Program-made: the position numbers and the translations under genes
Source of the DNA: Luzula sylvatica
Taxonomy: Eukaryota > Streptophyta > Magnoliopsida > Poales > Juncaceae
Assembly: GCA_946800325.1 (NCBI GenBank)
Contig: OX326960.1
Location: forward strand, 51,517,355 to 51,581,354
Length of the DNA: 64,000 bases
Direction: 5' to 3'
Shown here: positions 47,631 through 59,039 of the stretch, piece by piece
How the letters are laid out: every line of letters starts with the position of its first letter
How positions within the stretch are numbered: the stretch's first letter is position 1
Notes under the pieces: model-generated
The model's database searches: none
The model's input: the letters and a program-made list of their open reading frames with translations, nothing else
What the model was told of the DNA's origin: nothing

Positions 47631-50600
47631 AATTTATTTATTTTTCATTTAGATTTTAAGGTTTTTTTTCTCTCATTTGCACTGTATTTAAATTAATAAG
47701 CATTGCATTTAATAAATAAGTAATTCTTTTAATTAGAAAAACATAGTACCTCATAATAATTTGAATTGCTTCATTCATACTATAACAAAACAAAATATTT
47801 TATTATATCATATTGTATTACTTTACTTTGCATTATATTGTATTATATAAAATATTACAAGTAAATTACTTTAAATAATACTTTCATAATATTCTTTAAT
47901 CAACATCAAAACATGACATTATTTGAATCCATTAATTTTATATTCAATAGGATTTTATTATTTGAATCCATTAATTTTTATATTGTATTATTTAAATTAC
48001 TTTAAATAATACTTTCATAATATTCTTTAATTAACATCAAAACATGACACTATTTGAATCCATTAATTTTTATATTCAATAGGATTTTACATTTCAAAAG
48101 TCCGATTCCTACAGATTAATCATCATATACTAGAAAAAACTAGCACATCCAAACAAACCCACACTAGTAGCTAACAGAAAAGCATTCATATCGTGCTTAT
48201 TACTCTTATCAATATTACGAGAAATATGGTCATATAATTACTAAGTAACAAAAGAGAGACTAACATACTTAATTAAGTCCAAAATTTTTGATGCTTAATG
48301 TTTCTTAGTCATTTAATTTGCAACGAGATTTGTATTATTCAATGAAATTTTGTATACATCATTAAATGCACGAATTTGAATACAAATTCAATAGTTAAAA
48401 AACATTAAGTACCAAATTTTTTATACTTAGTTAAGTAATTAGTCTCCCTCAAGAAATAATATGATTATATAAATCAATCATAAATGTGACGAGTAGGTCT
48501 AAATTTGTGTTTGATTTGTGATCTATACATTAACAATATTTTTTTGTAAATTTAAATATTTGTGTTATAATTATGAATAATTTATGTGTTTCTGTCATTA
48601 CTCATTGTCATAGTCATAGTCATAATCATAGTACAAATGGTTTTAGAGAAAGTGAGTGCACATAGGAGGAGGGCTAGTAGCAAAGTTTGTTGGTTATCTA
48701 ATTTTTGTATGTTGTTGTTTTTTTATGCTCGAGACTCTTGGATTTTGTAGTGTTGTGATAATATATCGTCACGATTTTGTGTTTGGTTTAAGTAGGAATA
48801 TTTCATGTCTCACAAAATGTTTTTTTAGTAAGCCAACATTTTACAAAAAATTACGAGCTAAAACTTTTGTTATTCACTTATGTCAATTTTTTATTTTGAA
48901 AATAAATCCAGGAGTAAATGATTAGAAAGTTTTGACAAAGATAAATAAAACGACGAAGGAGAGATTTTCTATAATAATAATAATAGAATAAATTTCGAAA
49001 AACGAATCGACTTTTAATATGTTTTCTTGGTCACAAGTATTGCTAGCATAACCCTTTCCTTAGAAAAACTAGTGTCGGTATTGAGATACAATATATGGTT
49101 GAGTTGAATTAATAGTTTGAATTGGAGACAAATAATTTAGAGTTCTTTTGATGAAAATCATAGATTAAGTTAAAGGAGGATCACTAGATTTTGCATGTTA
49201 TAAAAAAAATATAAAATACCTCCTATAAACTACTAATTAAATCCACCAACAAAAACGAAGAAGAAAAAAGACGTTCGCGTTCCCGTCACTATTTATTTGA
49301 TTTTCTCTAGTTTTTTAAAATAATTTGTTCAAATAAAATCGAAATATTCTTGATTTTCATAATGAAATATTAACATGCAAATCAATATAATGAATATTTA
49401 TATGTGAGTAAACGTAACATTTCACGATTCATGTGTGAAATAATGACAATTTGCTTGTGATTATAAAGTTGTTGTTGGGCTCCTTCTGGAAGATTTTTCA
49501 TGCAAAAAAGTTGAATGTGTCGTACTAACTACTAAACATAAAAAAGACTTTTTTTTTTGAAAAATCAATATTTAAATTTAAATTCGGAATTAAATTTTCT
49601 GTTGATAAGTAATAATATTCTATTTTGAATGCAGTAAATATTTCTACGCTTATATTTTACATTTTCAATATTGTCTTGGATATCAACATTTCGTTTGAAA
49701 TCCAATATACTATTTTTTAGTGTTTATAAATCGTTTGAAATTACAATATACTCTTTTTGGTGTAATATACTGATTTTTAGTGTTAATATGCGTATCTAAT
49801 GTTTAAGTCAAATGTCATTTTTATTATCACTATACTAATTTTAACACTCATATATTTTAGTGTTAATATACTATACCTAGTGGCAATATACTATTTCTGT
49901 CTAAATTTGTTTTTTCTTTTCTTTTTTCGTGTCTAACCATATTTTCGTTATTTTTAACCCAAAATGGAATAATATATTATTTATCATTTATGATAAATTG
50001 GTTTTGGTATTGATATATTATGTAGAAAAACAACAACAACAATATCATGGACCATGGTAATCATATTTCATGGAATGTGATTGCCGAAAATGTGGTTCTA
50101 ATTTTGAATTCCAAAAAAATATTCCAATCTTTGTTCTGGCATTATATATTACTAGATAAAGTTAATGAAATGAGTCAAATGACTATATTACCCATTCATA
50201 CATATTAATTAAAAAATAAATAACTTAACTAACTCATCACTAATAAATATAAATAATATAACTCATGAACTAATAAATAATAAAGTTGTAAAAATAAAAA
50301 ATAAAAAATATAATTAGTATAATTATAATATTGAATAAAAACATTTAATCTGAACGTATGAGAAATAGTGTATCCAAATACATTGAAGAGAGAAATAACT
50401 AAGCAAACATAATTTAGACAAATATACTTAAAATTAATTAATTTAATGTAAGATTATAATCAATTTTGATCACATTTTAATGAATGCGAAAAGTAGCACT
50501 TCTCATGACAATTTCATATTACCTTTACGTATGATTCTCATGTCATATAAAAAATGATAAATCATTTTTTAAATAATAATAACAAAACCATGTATTGTAC

Positions 50601-51130
50601 ACTATTATAGTTCAAAGATAAAAAGGATGAGTGGAAGCCGTCAAAGACTGAATATTTTCTCTATTTAAAAGTACCAATTTGAATACATTTACAAAATGAA
50701 AAAAACAAACTTGCGACGTCGATTTAGTAATTTCAGTTTTTCTTTTTTCATTAATGTGGGAGTTTCTTTAAACTCATTATACATTAATTTACCAACTCCA
50801 TTCCTATTTTGCCGAGTCGCTTCGGCAGTCGGCCCGCCCCAATTAATTTGGACACGTGTCATCCATCCAATCACCGAAGCAAATTACAAACGCACGCTCT
50901 CATGAAAATTACGCCCAAATTCAAATTCAAAATTCCAAATTCAATTCAATTAAATTATAAATTATACATAGAACGCCATAAATTTAAATTTGAATCCGTA
51001 AATTAAAAGAAACAGCATCTCTTTAACTCCTGATTCCCTTCATAATCCCGCGTTCACACCCCCACACTAATAAATGCAAAGATTCCAAATTTAATCCTTA
51101 CACACTGTATCTACGTCTACCCCCCCCCCC
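47631..51130. other. AT-rich intergenic with short degenerate repeats
   Basis: No gene is recognised. The phrase ATTCTTTAAT(T/C)AACATCAAAACATGACA and its flanks are duplicated at about 47890 and 48020. At 49690-49905 a degenerate unit around CAATATACTATTTTTTAGTG recurs about six times. The last ~350 bases are the promoter of MGNC paralogue 2, including a C run at 51121-51130. Confidence 0.5.
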
Positions 51131-51138
51131 CTATAAAT
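51131..51138 (+). promoter_or_regulatory. TATA box of MGNC paralogue 2
   Basis: CTATAAAT just after a ten-C run, about 115 bases before the ATG and with a CT-rich leader following. It fits a plant core promoter. Confidence 0.65.
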
Positions 51139-51248
51139 TCTCCACCCAACCATATTCAAATCTCCTCTCTCCACTTGTTCGATTCCAATTTCAAACCAAG
51201 TAACCCACAAATTTATACAAGGATTTAAGGTAGAAACGCGAATAATAA

Positions 51249-51536
51249 ATGGGGAATTGTATTGTGATACAGAGAGAGAAGACATGGATGGACGAGGAAG
51301 ACGAAGAATGGCAATTCTCAGAGAGACAAGGACTTCTTAAAGACGAAGAGAAACGGACGGAGGTAACCATTCGAATTCCGAAGAAGCAATTGGAGAAGTT
51401 ATTAGGGAGAGAGAAATTACCTGTAGAGAAGGTCTTGGAGGAGATCGTCAACAATGGCGTCGTCAATCTAAATCACGATCACTACCATTGGAAACCTCGT
51501 CTTCAAAGCATCCCTGAGCTCTCAGATGAAATTTAA
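51249..51536 (+). CDS. Small plant-specific MGNC protein, paralogue 2
   Basis: A 95-residue intronless frame beginning MGNCIVIQREKTW, with Gly2 and Cys4 placed for dual lipidation. An acidic patch (DEEDEEW), PKKQLEKLLG, a Leu/Glu helix (VEKVLEEIVNNGVV) and the C-terminal HWKPRLQSIPE follow. It is paralogous to the gene at 41100-41405, on the opposite strand 10 kb away. The function of this short family is not known to me. A TATA box and CT-rich leader precede it, so it is likely expressed. Confidence 0.87.
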   Translation: MGNCIVIQREKTWMDEEDEEWQFSERQGLLKDEEKRTEVTIRIPKKQLEKLLGREKLPVEKVLEEIVNNGVVNLNHDHYHWKPRLQSIPELSDEI

Positions 51537-51764
51537 GAACTTAGTTTTGTACATGTTACATGTATATAGAGAGAGATAGAATTATTATTATGATATATTT
51601 TGTACAAAAATAGAAGATTCTTTAATTGAATTAATTGAGTCGTTCATCTGTATTGCGCTAATTGGGGTTGATATCAGCCGTAGGATCTCAATCTAACGGC
51701 CACAAATTTAAGAACTTTTCTTTTATTATCTTCCTGTCCCTCACTCCACCGAATCAATACTACC

Positions 51765-53638
51765 ATGTACCCTCCTCCTCCCGTTCACGGCGATCCGTAC
51801 GACTACGCACCGGTCGGGACCGGCGATCCGTATGGCTACGGGGCGACTGCTCTGGCGCCGAGTCAGCTCTATTCTCATCAGCATCGTGCCCATTCGTATC
51901 ATCTCCAGCCTCCCACTCTCAATCCTGTGCCCGTCGCTTCCTCCTATTTGTCCTCAAATTATTCTCTCGCTTCCCCTCCGCGTAATTCGTCTCAGGATGA
52001 GCTGAGAACTCTCTTCGTTGCCGGTCTTCCTGATGATACCAAGCCCCGAGAGATTTACAATCTCTTCAGGGAGTTTCCAGGGTATGAATCCTCCAGTCTT
52101 CGCATTAACGAGAGATCTTCTCAGGTCTTCATTCTATCTTAATTTTGATTACGAATTTTGATCGATTTCAAATTTTAATTGAATTTTTCGATCTTAATTT
52201 CACAGGCATATGCATTTGTAGTATTTTCAGATCGTCATTCCGCACTGACAGCAATGCATGCTTTAAATGTACAAATTTACATCCATATTTCGTCCTAATT
52301 TTTTTTCCTGATTTTGAAATTTTCTAACACAATTCGCCTTCAATCTACTGAATCTCTCAAAATTCTTTATGAATTCAGGGAATGAGATTTGATCTGGAGA
52401 GAGAAACTCTTCTCCATATCAATCTTGCAAAATCGAACTCCAGAGGAAAACGCTCTAGAGGAGGTAAATCCAGTAAAACAAAATTTTCGAAACTTTGTAA
52501 GGGTATATATGCAAAAAAGATCATTCATTTTCTTATAATTTTAGATGACGATGGCTCGCAACACAGCACAAAATACTTCAGAAGAGAAGAATATTTTGGT
52601 AATTCTTACTTCGTAGTTTATATTCATTATAAGAGATATAATATAGTCACATTTGGAATCACACGATATCACCACATAAAATTTTGGTACGCGATTTACA
52701 CACTTTAGCAGGACCTGGAAGCAACACACACACACATGGTCATGCACTTCACACAGCTCACACTACCTTTGATTTTCCTTCTACACTAAGGTTTTTTAAA
52801 TTGGACCACTAACACTAATTCGTATAAAATCAGTGCTTAAAACACAAATTCACACGTAATTAACAAAATTAATTTCTCCACATTTTAAACTATTTTAATA
52901 ATTAGTTAATCCCAAATGGTAAAAAAATGCCTTTTTCAGAGTTTCGAGCTTGGAAGCTCCTGCTCCACCTGAAACTCATTATAACCAAATGGTAAAGTAA
53001 AAAAATTGGAACAAAAATATCTAATGATTTTGAATAAAAATAAGAATAAATTAATGAATATACCATTTTGTAGCGTGATTTGAATATTGGCTCTCAAGGA
53101 AATAATCCTCCGTGTCCAACGCTCTTTGTCGCGAATCTGGGCCCAAATTGCTCTGAAGACGAGTTAATTCATGTTTTCTCAAGGTTTGTTTAATCATATA
53201 GTTACTATTTTAGTATTTTTTTAATATATTTCTCATTTATTTCAAATTCGTAATGAAGGTGGCCTGGATTTATGAAGTTAAAGATGCAAAGTAGACGTGA
53301 ATCTTTTGCTGCTTTTGTCGACTTCATTGTATGCTCTCAATTAATCGAATTAACATATAAAATATAATTCATCATATATTTTTCATTTTATTAAGTTAAT
53401 AAAATGGTGAAATTATAGGATGAGGAGAGTGCAAGTGCAGCGATGAATAATCTGCAAGGCACGTTCTTGCATTCTTCATCTACTCGAGGAATGCGTTTAG
53501 AGTATCCTTTTAGAAAAAACTAATTGACAAATATCAAATATGCCCTTTGACAATTTTATACTTTAATTTCCTTGATTTAGTTGAACTAGATATGCGAAAT
53601 CGAGGATGGGTCTGCGTAGCAAGCGTGATCAAGTTTAG
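51765..53638 (+). CDS. Two-RRM RNA-binding protein, with an apparent frameshift in exon 5
   Basis: Ten exons can be traced: 51765-52124, 52206-52268, 52379-52463, 52545-52598, 52708-52790, 52940-52991, 53074-53183, 53259-53328, 53419-53501 and 53590-53638. The N-terminus is Pro/Tyr-rich (MYPPPPVHGDPYDYAP). RRM1 spans TLFVAGLPDD to AYAFVVFSDRHSALTAMHALNG, and RRM2 spans TLFVANLGPNCSEDEL to AFVDF and MNNLQG. It resembles plant two-RRM proteins related to the yeast WHI4/RBPMS type, which bind mRNA. Exons 1-4 and 6-10 keep frame, but entering exon 5 in frame leads past a CACACACA run into a stop at its 3' edge; the family-like frame after the run differs. Either the copy is broken, the run has a sequence error, or exon 5 is used differently. 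The last intron is U12-type. Confidence 0.75.
53502..53589 (+). other. U12-type (minor spliceosome) intron
   Basis: The 88-base last intron of the RRM gene starts GTATCCTTTT, the U12 donor consensus. It has TTCCTTGAT at 53568-53576, matching the U12 branch site TTCCTTRAY, with the branch A 14 bases before the acceptor AG. Joining L-E-Y-AKSRMG across it restores the end of RRM2. The neighbouring introns start with ordinary GT donors. Confidence 0.85.
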
Positions 53639-54130
53639 AATTTTGGATTCATTCATAATGTATATGTTCAACAAACTTAGTTGTGTTATTATAAATTGAA
53701 ATGAGGTTTAATTAGGTTACTTTTTAATTTTTACAATTACATGATTGCATTGTAGAATTATTATTATTAGGGGAATTTAAAAAAAAACCCCTAACTTTTT
53801 TGGATATTCTAAAAAAAACCCCTATTTTTTTGAAAACTCCAAAAAACCTCTTCTACCAAATTTTTATTTTCAAATATTCCCTATAGGGGTTAAAACTAAC
53901 CATGATGGTGTGAAATATTTTTTGACCAAAATACCATTCTATTTTCATATCTAGTAATTAAAAAAATATTTTTGTTATTTTTTATTAATTTTATTAGTTG
54001 TCAGAAAATTCATAAATATTTTTTAAAATGTAGTGATTTCAAAAAATTATAATTATTAATTGTTGTGTTTATATAATTTTAATATTTCATTTATTATTCA
54101 TGAAAAATTAACATCAGATAATAATAAAAT

Positions 54131-55899
54131 TATAATAAATATTAAAAATGGGATTTTAATATTTGTTTTTATTCTTTATAAAATATTGTGAAATCAAATT
54201 TCAAGTTACATATTTTAATTCTTTCGAAATTTGAAACCGAAACATAGTATATGCTAGTTTTCATAATGTAATATATTTTCAAGATTATATAAATAATACT
54301 TCGGCATGATCTTGTTTGTGAAGTTATCAAAATATTAACAATTATTTATTTAGGGTTATATTTGAAAAAGAAATATACTATTGTTTTTATTGGGCCTTAA
54401 CAGATTATTTCATTGGATCAAATAGTCATCAATAATTAAAATACAAAAATTTTGAGGTTTTTTTTTTGATTTATTAGCCCGTAGGAAAAAATATTTTGAG
54501 GTTATGAATGAAATGTGTCATTCTTTCCAATTGGGCCGAGTACCCCTTCTAAGGCGGTTGGGTATTGAGTATATAAACTTAATTGCTTCCTTATCTCTCT
54601 CCAGAATATAATTCGACTCATACATAAATATTTGAGAAAATATCAGAAGAGTAGAAAATTGAGGAAAGATCATGAAACAACAATTAAGAGGGAATAGTAA
54701 AGATGAGATCGTGTGAATTAGCAAGCGAGTTTTCTGAATTTGGTTTGAGTTTTAAGTTTTCGCTTTTTATCGGTCGGTCAATATTGGTATTCGATTCCGA
54801 AACTAGGTTTTCGATTTCGTCTTGACGTCAATCGAGTTCGATCAATTAGGTGAGTGTTATTTTTACTTTTCACCGTTATTTATACATATTTTGGTTAATT
54901 TGATTAAAACGAATTTTGTTCCAAAAAGCGTGTTTAATTACTAAAATATATATTATTTAGTTTATGATATAGTTATATATTTGGAACTGATTTTGAATAA
55001 CAGGTACGATGATTTATGATTTTAAATGAGTTGCGAAATTATGATTTTGAATTTGGATATTCATTCAAATATAAAAAGTATATTTCGAATTTGTTTTCAG
55101 AAATGATTTGTGTTAAAAAGTGTTTCTGTTTTAATAAAGATACTTAGTAAATAATATGGTTATAATATTATATTATGAGAATAATTTTAAAAAGACTCTA
55201 TATATATGTAGAATTTTATTTGGATAAAACGTAAGTCGGGTTTACGATTTTAGCGAGGGTCTCCATGAGGCTCTCTATATGTATGATTTGAATTTGTCTA
55301 AAACGTAAGTTATGACTTGTGATTTTAGAAAGGATCTCCGTGAGACTTTATTGAGTGAAAGGCGTAGCTAACTTGATGTAGTGCAAAGTCCCGACCCATG
55401 AGGGGTCTGGCTGTGGCGCATAGATATCCAGTCGTCGGGTGGATATGTTCCCCTTTTGTTTTGTTCCAGCCCGTGTGTGATTCGCTATCAACTCGGGTTG
55501 GCACTTCAGTCGAGAGTTATTAGCGCCCTCACCCCGGTATATGTTTCGGTATGATTATGATTATGATTATGTATGAAGGTAAGTGATTTTGATTTCGAAA
55601 ATCGGGACAAGTATTTTGAGATATATTTGAAAACTTATGATTTGAAGATATATGAGATTATTTTATGAACTTATTTGAAAAATACTTATTTTAATTATGA
55701 TTATTTTTAACAAGGTTTCACTCACTTAGTCACGTGACTAATCATTTCTATTTACATATTTTAAGTATAGGTGAAACGAACATGTCATCGGGAGTTAAGG
55801 GTACCTCGAGAGTGAGAACGACATATCTGAGTTTCGTATTAATATTTTTATGCTTCCGCAATAGTTTTGTACTATTATTTTAATTCCGTAATGTATGTA

Positions 55900-55946
<47 letters not shown>

Positions 55947-56072
55947 TCGAATCAGCTTAGTATCTTGTTTTGTGATGTTTTCATATGAGAGCCTGTGGTA
56001 TACGAGTTGTATACTCGCAGGTTGTCGCATCCTTTTTCATTTTATTTTTGGGGTATGACAAAAATAACCAAC
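54131..56072. mobile_element. Unclassified 1.94-kb insertion nested in the Mutator-like element
   Basis: The segment is absent from the related copy at 21978-22853. It is richer in G+C around 55370-55560, has a TTG microsatellite at 55898-55943, and ends near TTGGGGTATGACA. It contains two diverged copies of a phrase around CTCC(A/G)TGAG(G/A)CT at about 55260 and 55338. No coding homology is seen. It could be a solo LTR or another non-coding element; the ends were not resolved. Confidence 0.5.
55898..55943. repeat. (TTG)n microsatellite
   Basis: About 15 perfect TTG/GTT units. The poly-Cys frame across it is an artefact. Confidence 0.95.
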
Positions 56073-57089
56073 AATAAATAAACACCTTCAAAATATATTG
56101 ATAGAAAAATAGTTGTTTAAATATCTAGTTTTTTATTTCGTTCTCCTTTTATGTATTTTTTTAATAGTTTCATGATATTTTAATTTTTAAATATTTACAA
56201 GGTGTTTGTTTTAATATTGTTGTTCATGCTATTATTATTTTATGTTATTTTTCATGAAAAAAATATAAAAGTCAAATATATAATATATGAAATATTAAAA
56301 TTATATAAATATAAATGATAATTTTTTTTAATTATTATAAGGTAAAAAAATTTTGGACTTTTTAAAAATTAATAAAAAATAACAAACCTATTCTTTTAAT
56401 TACAATACATAAATAGAAGGGTATTTTGGTCAATTTTTTTAACACCATCCAGGATTAGTTTTAACCCCTATAGGAAGGTATTTGAAAATAAAAGTTTGGT
56501 AGAGTTTTTTTTGGAGTTTCCAAAAAGATAGGGGATTTTTTAGAATATTAAAAAAAGATAGGTTATTTTTGGAAAATTTCCCTTATTATTATTGTTGGTG
56601 TATTTGTTTATATTTGAAATATAAGCCTTCTCGACGACAACAACATAATTGCTATTTTTTTTTTCTTTTTTGAGTACATATTGAATTTTAATTTAGTATA
56701 ATATTGTTGCTTGGTAATTCAAAAAACACGCACTAACTTTTCTAGGATATTTAAAAAAAAACTCATTTCTTAGATACTTCAAAATATAGATTTCCTTTTC
56801 ATTTATCCATAAAGAAACTAAAATTAACAAATGATGGTGCTAAATTCTTGTTGAGTGAAAATATCCCTATATTTTCGATATTTTATTCTACTAAATTCCT
56901 TTTTAGTATTTTTCATTAGTTCAAAAGTCTCCATTACTTTTTTTTAAAAATATTTAAAAACGAGGAAATTTTCTAAAATATGCACAAAAAATGTTTGTTT
57001 TTTTGTAAAAATATCCACTTATTTATATAAATACAAGAATCCTAAGTAATGATTTGGGGTATAATACCGGACATGACATGTATAACAAC

Positions 57090-57711
57090 AAATGATCTAA
57101 ATGGTGCAGACATTATCCGAACCGAACCGTATTCTAAAAAATATCCGGATAAGAATTCGGATCCGGATCCGGTATTCGGTTTCAATGTGGGATCCCGATC
57201 CGGATACTTTTATTCGGATCCAGATTAGTTATTCGCTTTCAACATTGGATCCTGACCCCGGGTACTTTTATTCGGATCCTGCTCCGGTATTGGATTTCAG
57301 TGTTCGATCCGAGTATTATCCGGATTCGGTACTCAAATCAATACATTTTTCGGGATTTGGTATTCGAATTCGGATTCAAGTATTTTGTATCTGGAATGGA
57401 CATTATATATTTTTTTGTGCCATATTTGATATTAGTTGAAAAAAAATAAATATTTAGTGATTATTATTGATTTAAAGTCGTAATTAGAAAATTACGTTTA
57501 AAATGGATGTTATTTATGATATCATAGTATTTATTTCAATATCCGAAAAAAGTAAAACTGTATCCGTATCCGGCAATATTCGCATCGTATTTGCATCTGT
57601 TTAATATCCGAATCGTATTCGAATATGAATAGTATCGTATTCGAGAAATAATATAAAAACAATTCTGGCATGATCACTATCCGAACCGGGTCCGAACTCT
57701 TTACACCCCAT
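57090..57711. mobile_element. Diverged hAT-like MITE related to 35479-36078
   Basis: It shows the same body motifs (ATTATCCGAACCGAACCGTAT, CCGGATCCGGTATTC, ATATTTGATATTAGTTGAAAA, then CACTATCCGAACCGGGTCCGAAC). Spacing matches the better-preserved copy. The terminal bases are eroded and no target duplication is clear. Frames full of DPDP and RIRIR are artefacts of the repeat. Confidence 0.7.
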
Positions 57712-58092
57712 GACCCCTATTCAAACAGGATCCGAACAAGAGTAATTCTACACAACATACTTTCGCTGTATGATTGGCAAAAGAATATCGATATGACGTT
57801 AGATATTATATTTACACTATAAATTCAATTCAATTTATTTCAATTCTAACTCTTCACTCATCATTCCGTTGTCAATCATGCATCAATAACATGTTGTGTA
57901 GAATTACTCAGAAAACAAACCCGTTTAGAATTTCAAATATTAGGTTGTACTGTTGTATATATAATCCGGAATATCATATCTTGGATTTTGCATAATCCGG
58001 AATATTAAATTTGACTGAATTTAACACGAGGGAAGGGCATGAAAGGAACCGACTAAACGGAGAAGAGAGAGAAGAGAAAGAACACGAAGGCG
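57712..58092. other. Promoter region of the small zinc-motif gene
   Basis: Intergenic sequence with a short inverted phrase (AATTCTACACAACATACTTT at about 57745 and ATGTTGTGTAGAATTACTC at about 57890), probably an old MITE. A GA-rich leader precedes the ATG at 58093. Confidence 0.4.
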
Positions 58093-58948
58093 ATGGATTC
58101 ATCCGACATGGAGATGGAATCGGCGGAGTCGGCGCAGGCTCAGCCGCCGGCACCGGTTCATGATGCAGTTGCGGTGCCAGATAATTCGAATAGTCAATTG
58201 GAGAACGCGTGGAATCTCCTCTGTAGGGCTCGCCAGCTTCTCTCTGAGGGCAGTCCCACTCTCGCTCTTCAAGCTGTAAGCTCTAGTTCGTACTGATAAC
58301 CATATATCTTTCTCTTTTCGTCCTCAATTCTTAGCATTTCTTATATTTAGTATCTCCCCAAAATTTCGAGAATCGATCAGGTCCTGTAAGCTTCATACCT
58401 AAGTCAATCTCACTCAATTATTCTCATCTCCAAGTCGTAATCAGCAAATTAAAATAATTTTTGTTCTCAATGATCACTTCAATCTTCATCCTGAATTGAA
58501 CATACATCTCGAAAACGAAATTCACAGTTATAGAAACAGCCAAATTCTCGATTTCATCTCATTGATTCACTCAAATCTTTCCCCCCCAATTCAGGTGCTA
58601 TCGGCAATAAGATCAGAAGGCGGGGACCACGCAGTCCTTTGCGCAATGAGTCGAGCTCGCGAAATGTACAGACAAAAAGCCCACGCTGACGCAGACGCTG
58701 ACGAGCTGACAGCTCTCCTCGCGCAGTGCGCAATAGCTGAGGCCTCCGCTCCCTCGACCTCCAATTTTGCCCCTATGAGCGACCCCTCTCAAATGCTGGG
58801 CAATCCTGACGCGATTTTAGCGGAGGCAGGAAAGAAGCAAATAATACTGGATGCTTTCGCAGATGGAAGTAGCTTCATTTGCTTGAAATGTGGCGGTCTT
58901 ATTAGCGGGTCCCGCAAAGACGAACACTTGGCAAATTGGTGCCAGTAG
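58093..58948 (+). CDS. Conserved plant protein with C-terminal C2HC-like motif
   Basis: Two exons (58093-58275 and 58595-58948), phase 0, give 178 residues. The N-terminus is Ala/Pro/Glu-rich and probably disordered. A helical middle (NAWNLLCRARQLLSEGSPTLALQAVLSAIR, spanning the splice) is followed by a second helix (CAMSRAREMYRQKA). The C-terminus has C-L-K-C-G-G, then RKDEHLANWC, a likely zinc site with C-x2-C and H-x3-W-C. I recognise it as a conserved single-copy-type plant protein but cannot name a proven function. The splice sites are good and the exon 2 acceptor follows a C/T-rich tract. Confidence 0.85.
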
Positions 58949-59018
58949 GGTTTCGTTCAGGACCGGTCTGTTTTTTCGATGTAATGTTTATTATGAGTTA
59001 TGAAGTATTACGATGTGT

Positions 59019-59039
59019 CCCGCAAAGACGAACACTTGA
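59019..59039 (+). repeat. Small duplication of the upstream gene's coding end
   Basis: CCCGCAAAGACGAACACTTG at 59019-59038 repeats the codons for RKDEHL at 58912-58931 in the gene just upstream. TATGAAGTATTACGATGTG is also duplicated at about 58998 and 59070. These are local duplications in the 3' flank. Confidence 0.75.

Larger units (their letters stand above)
53770..56582. mobile_element. Mutator-like element, 2.8 kb, with an internal insertion
   Basis: The terminal repeats of about 170 bases (GGGGAATTT at left, GGGAAATTTTCC read inward at right) are the same family as 21978-22853. A perfect 9-base duplication TTATTATTA flanks them (53761-53769 and 56583-56591). Compared with the short copy, whose interior runs the opposite way, the sequence is interrupted at about 54131 and resumes at about 56073. 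A foreign segment of about 1.94 kb is therefore nested inside. Confidence 0.8.

Noticed and set aside
55867..56058. Open frame with a poly-Cys run
   Set aside because: It is a translation of the TTG microsatellite in the inserted segment.
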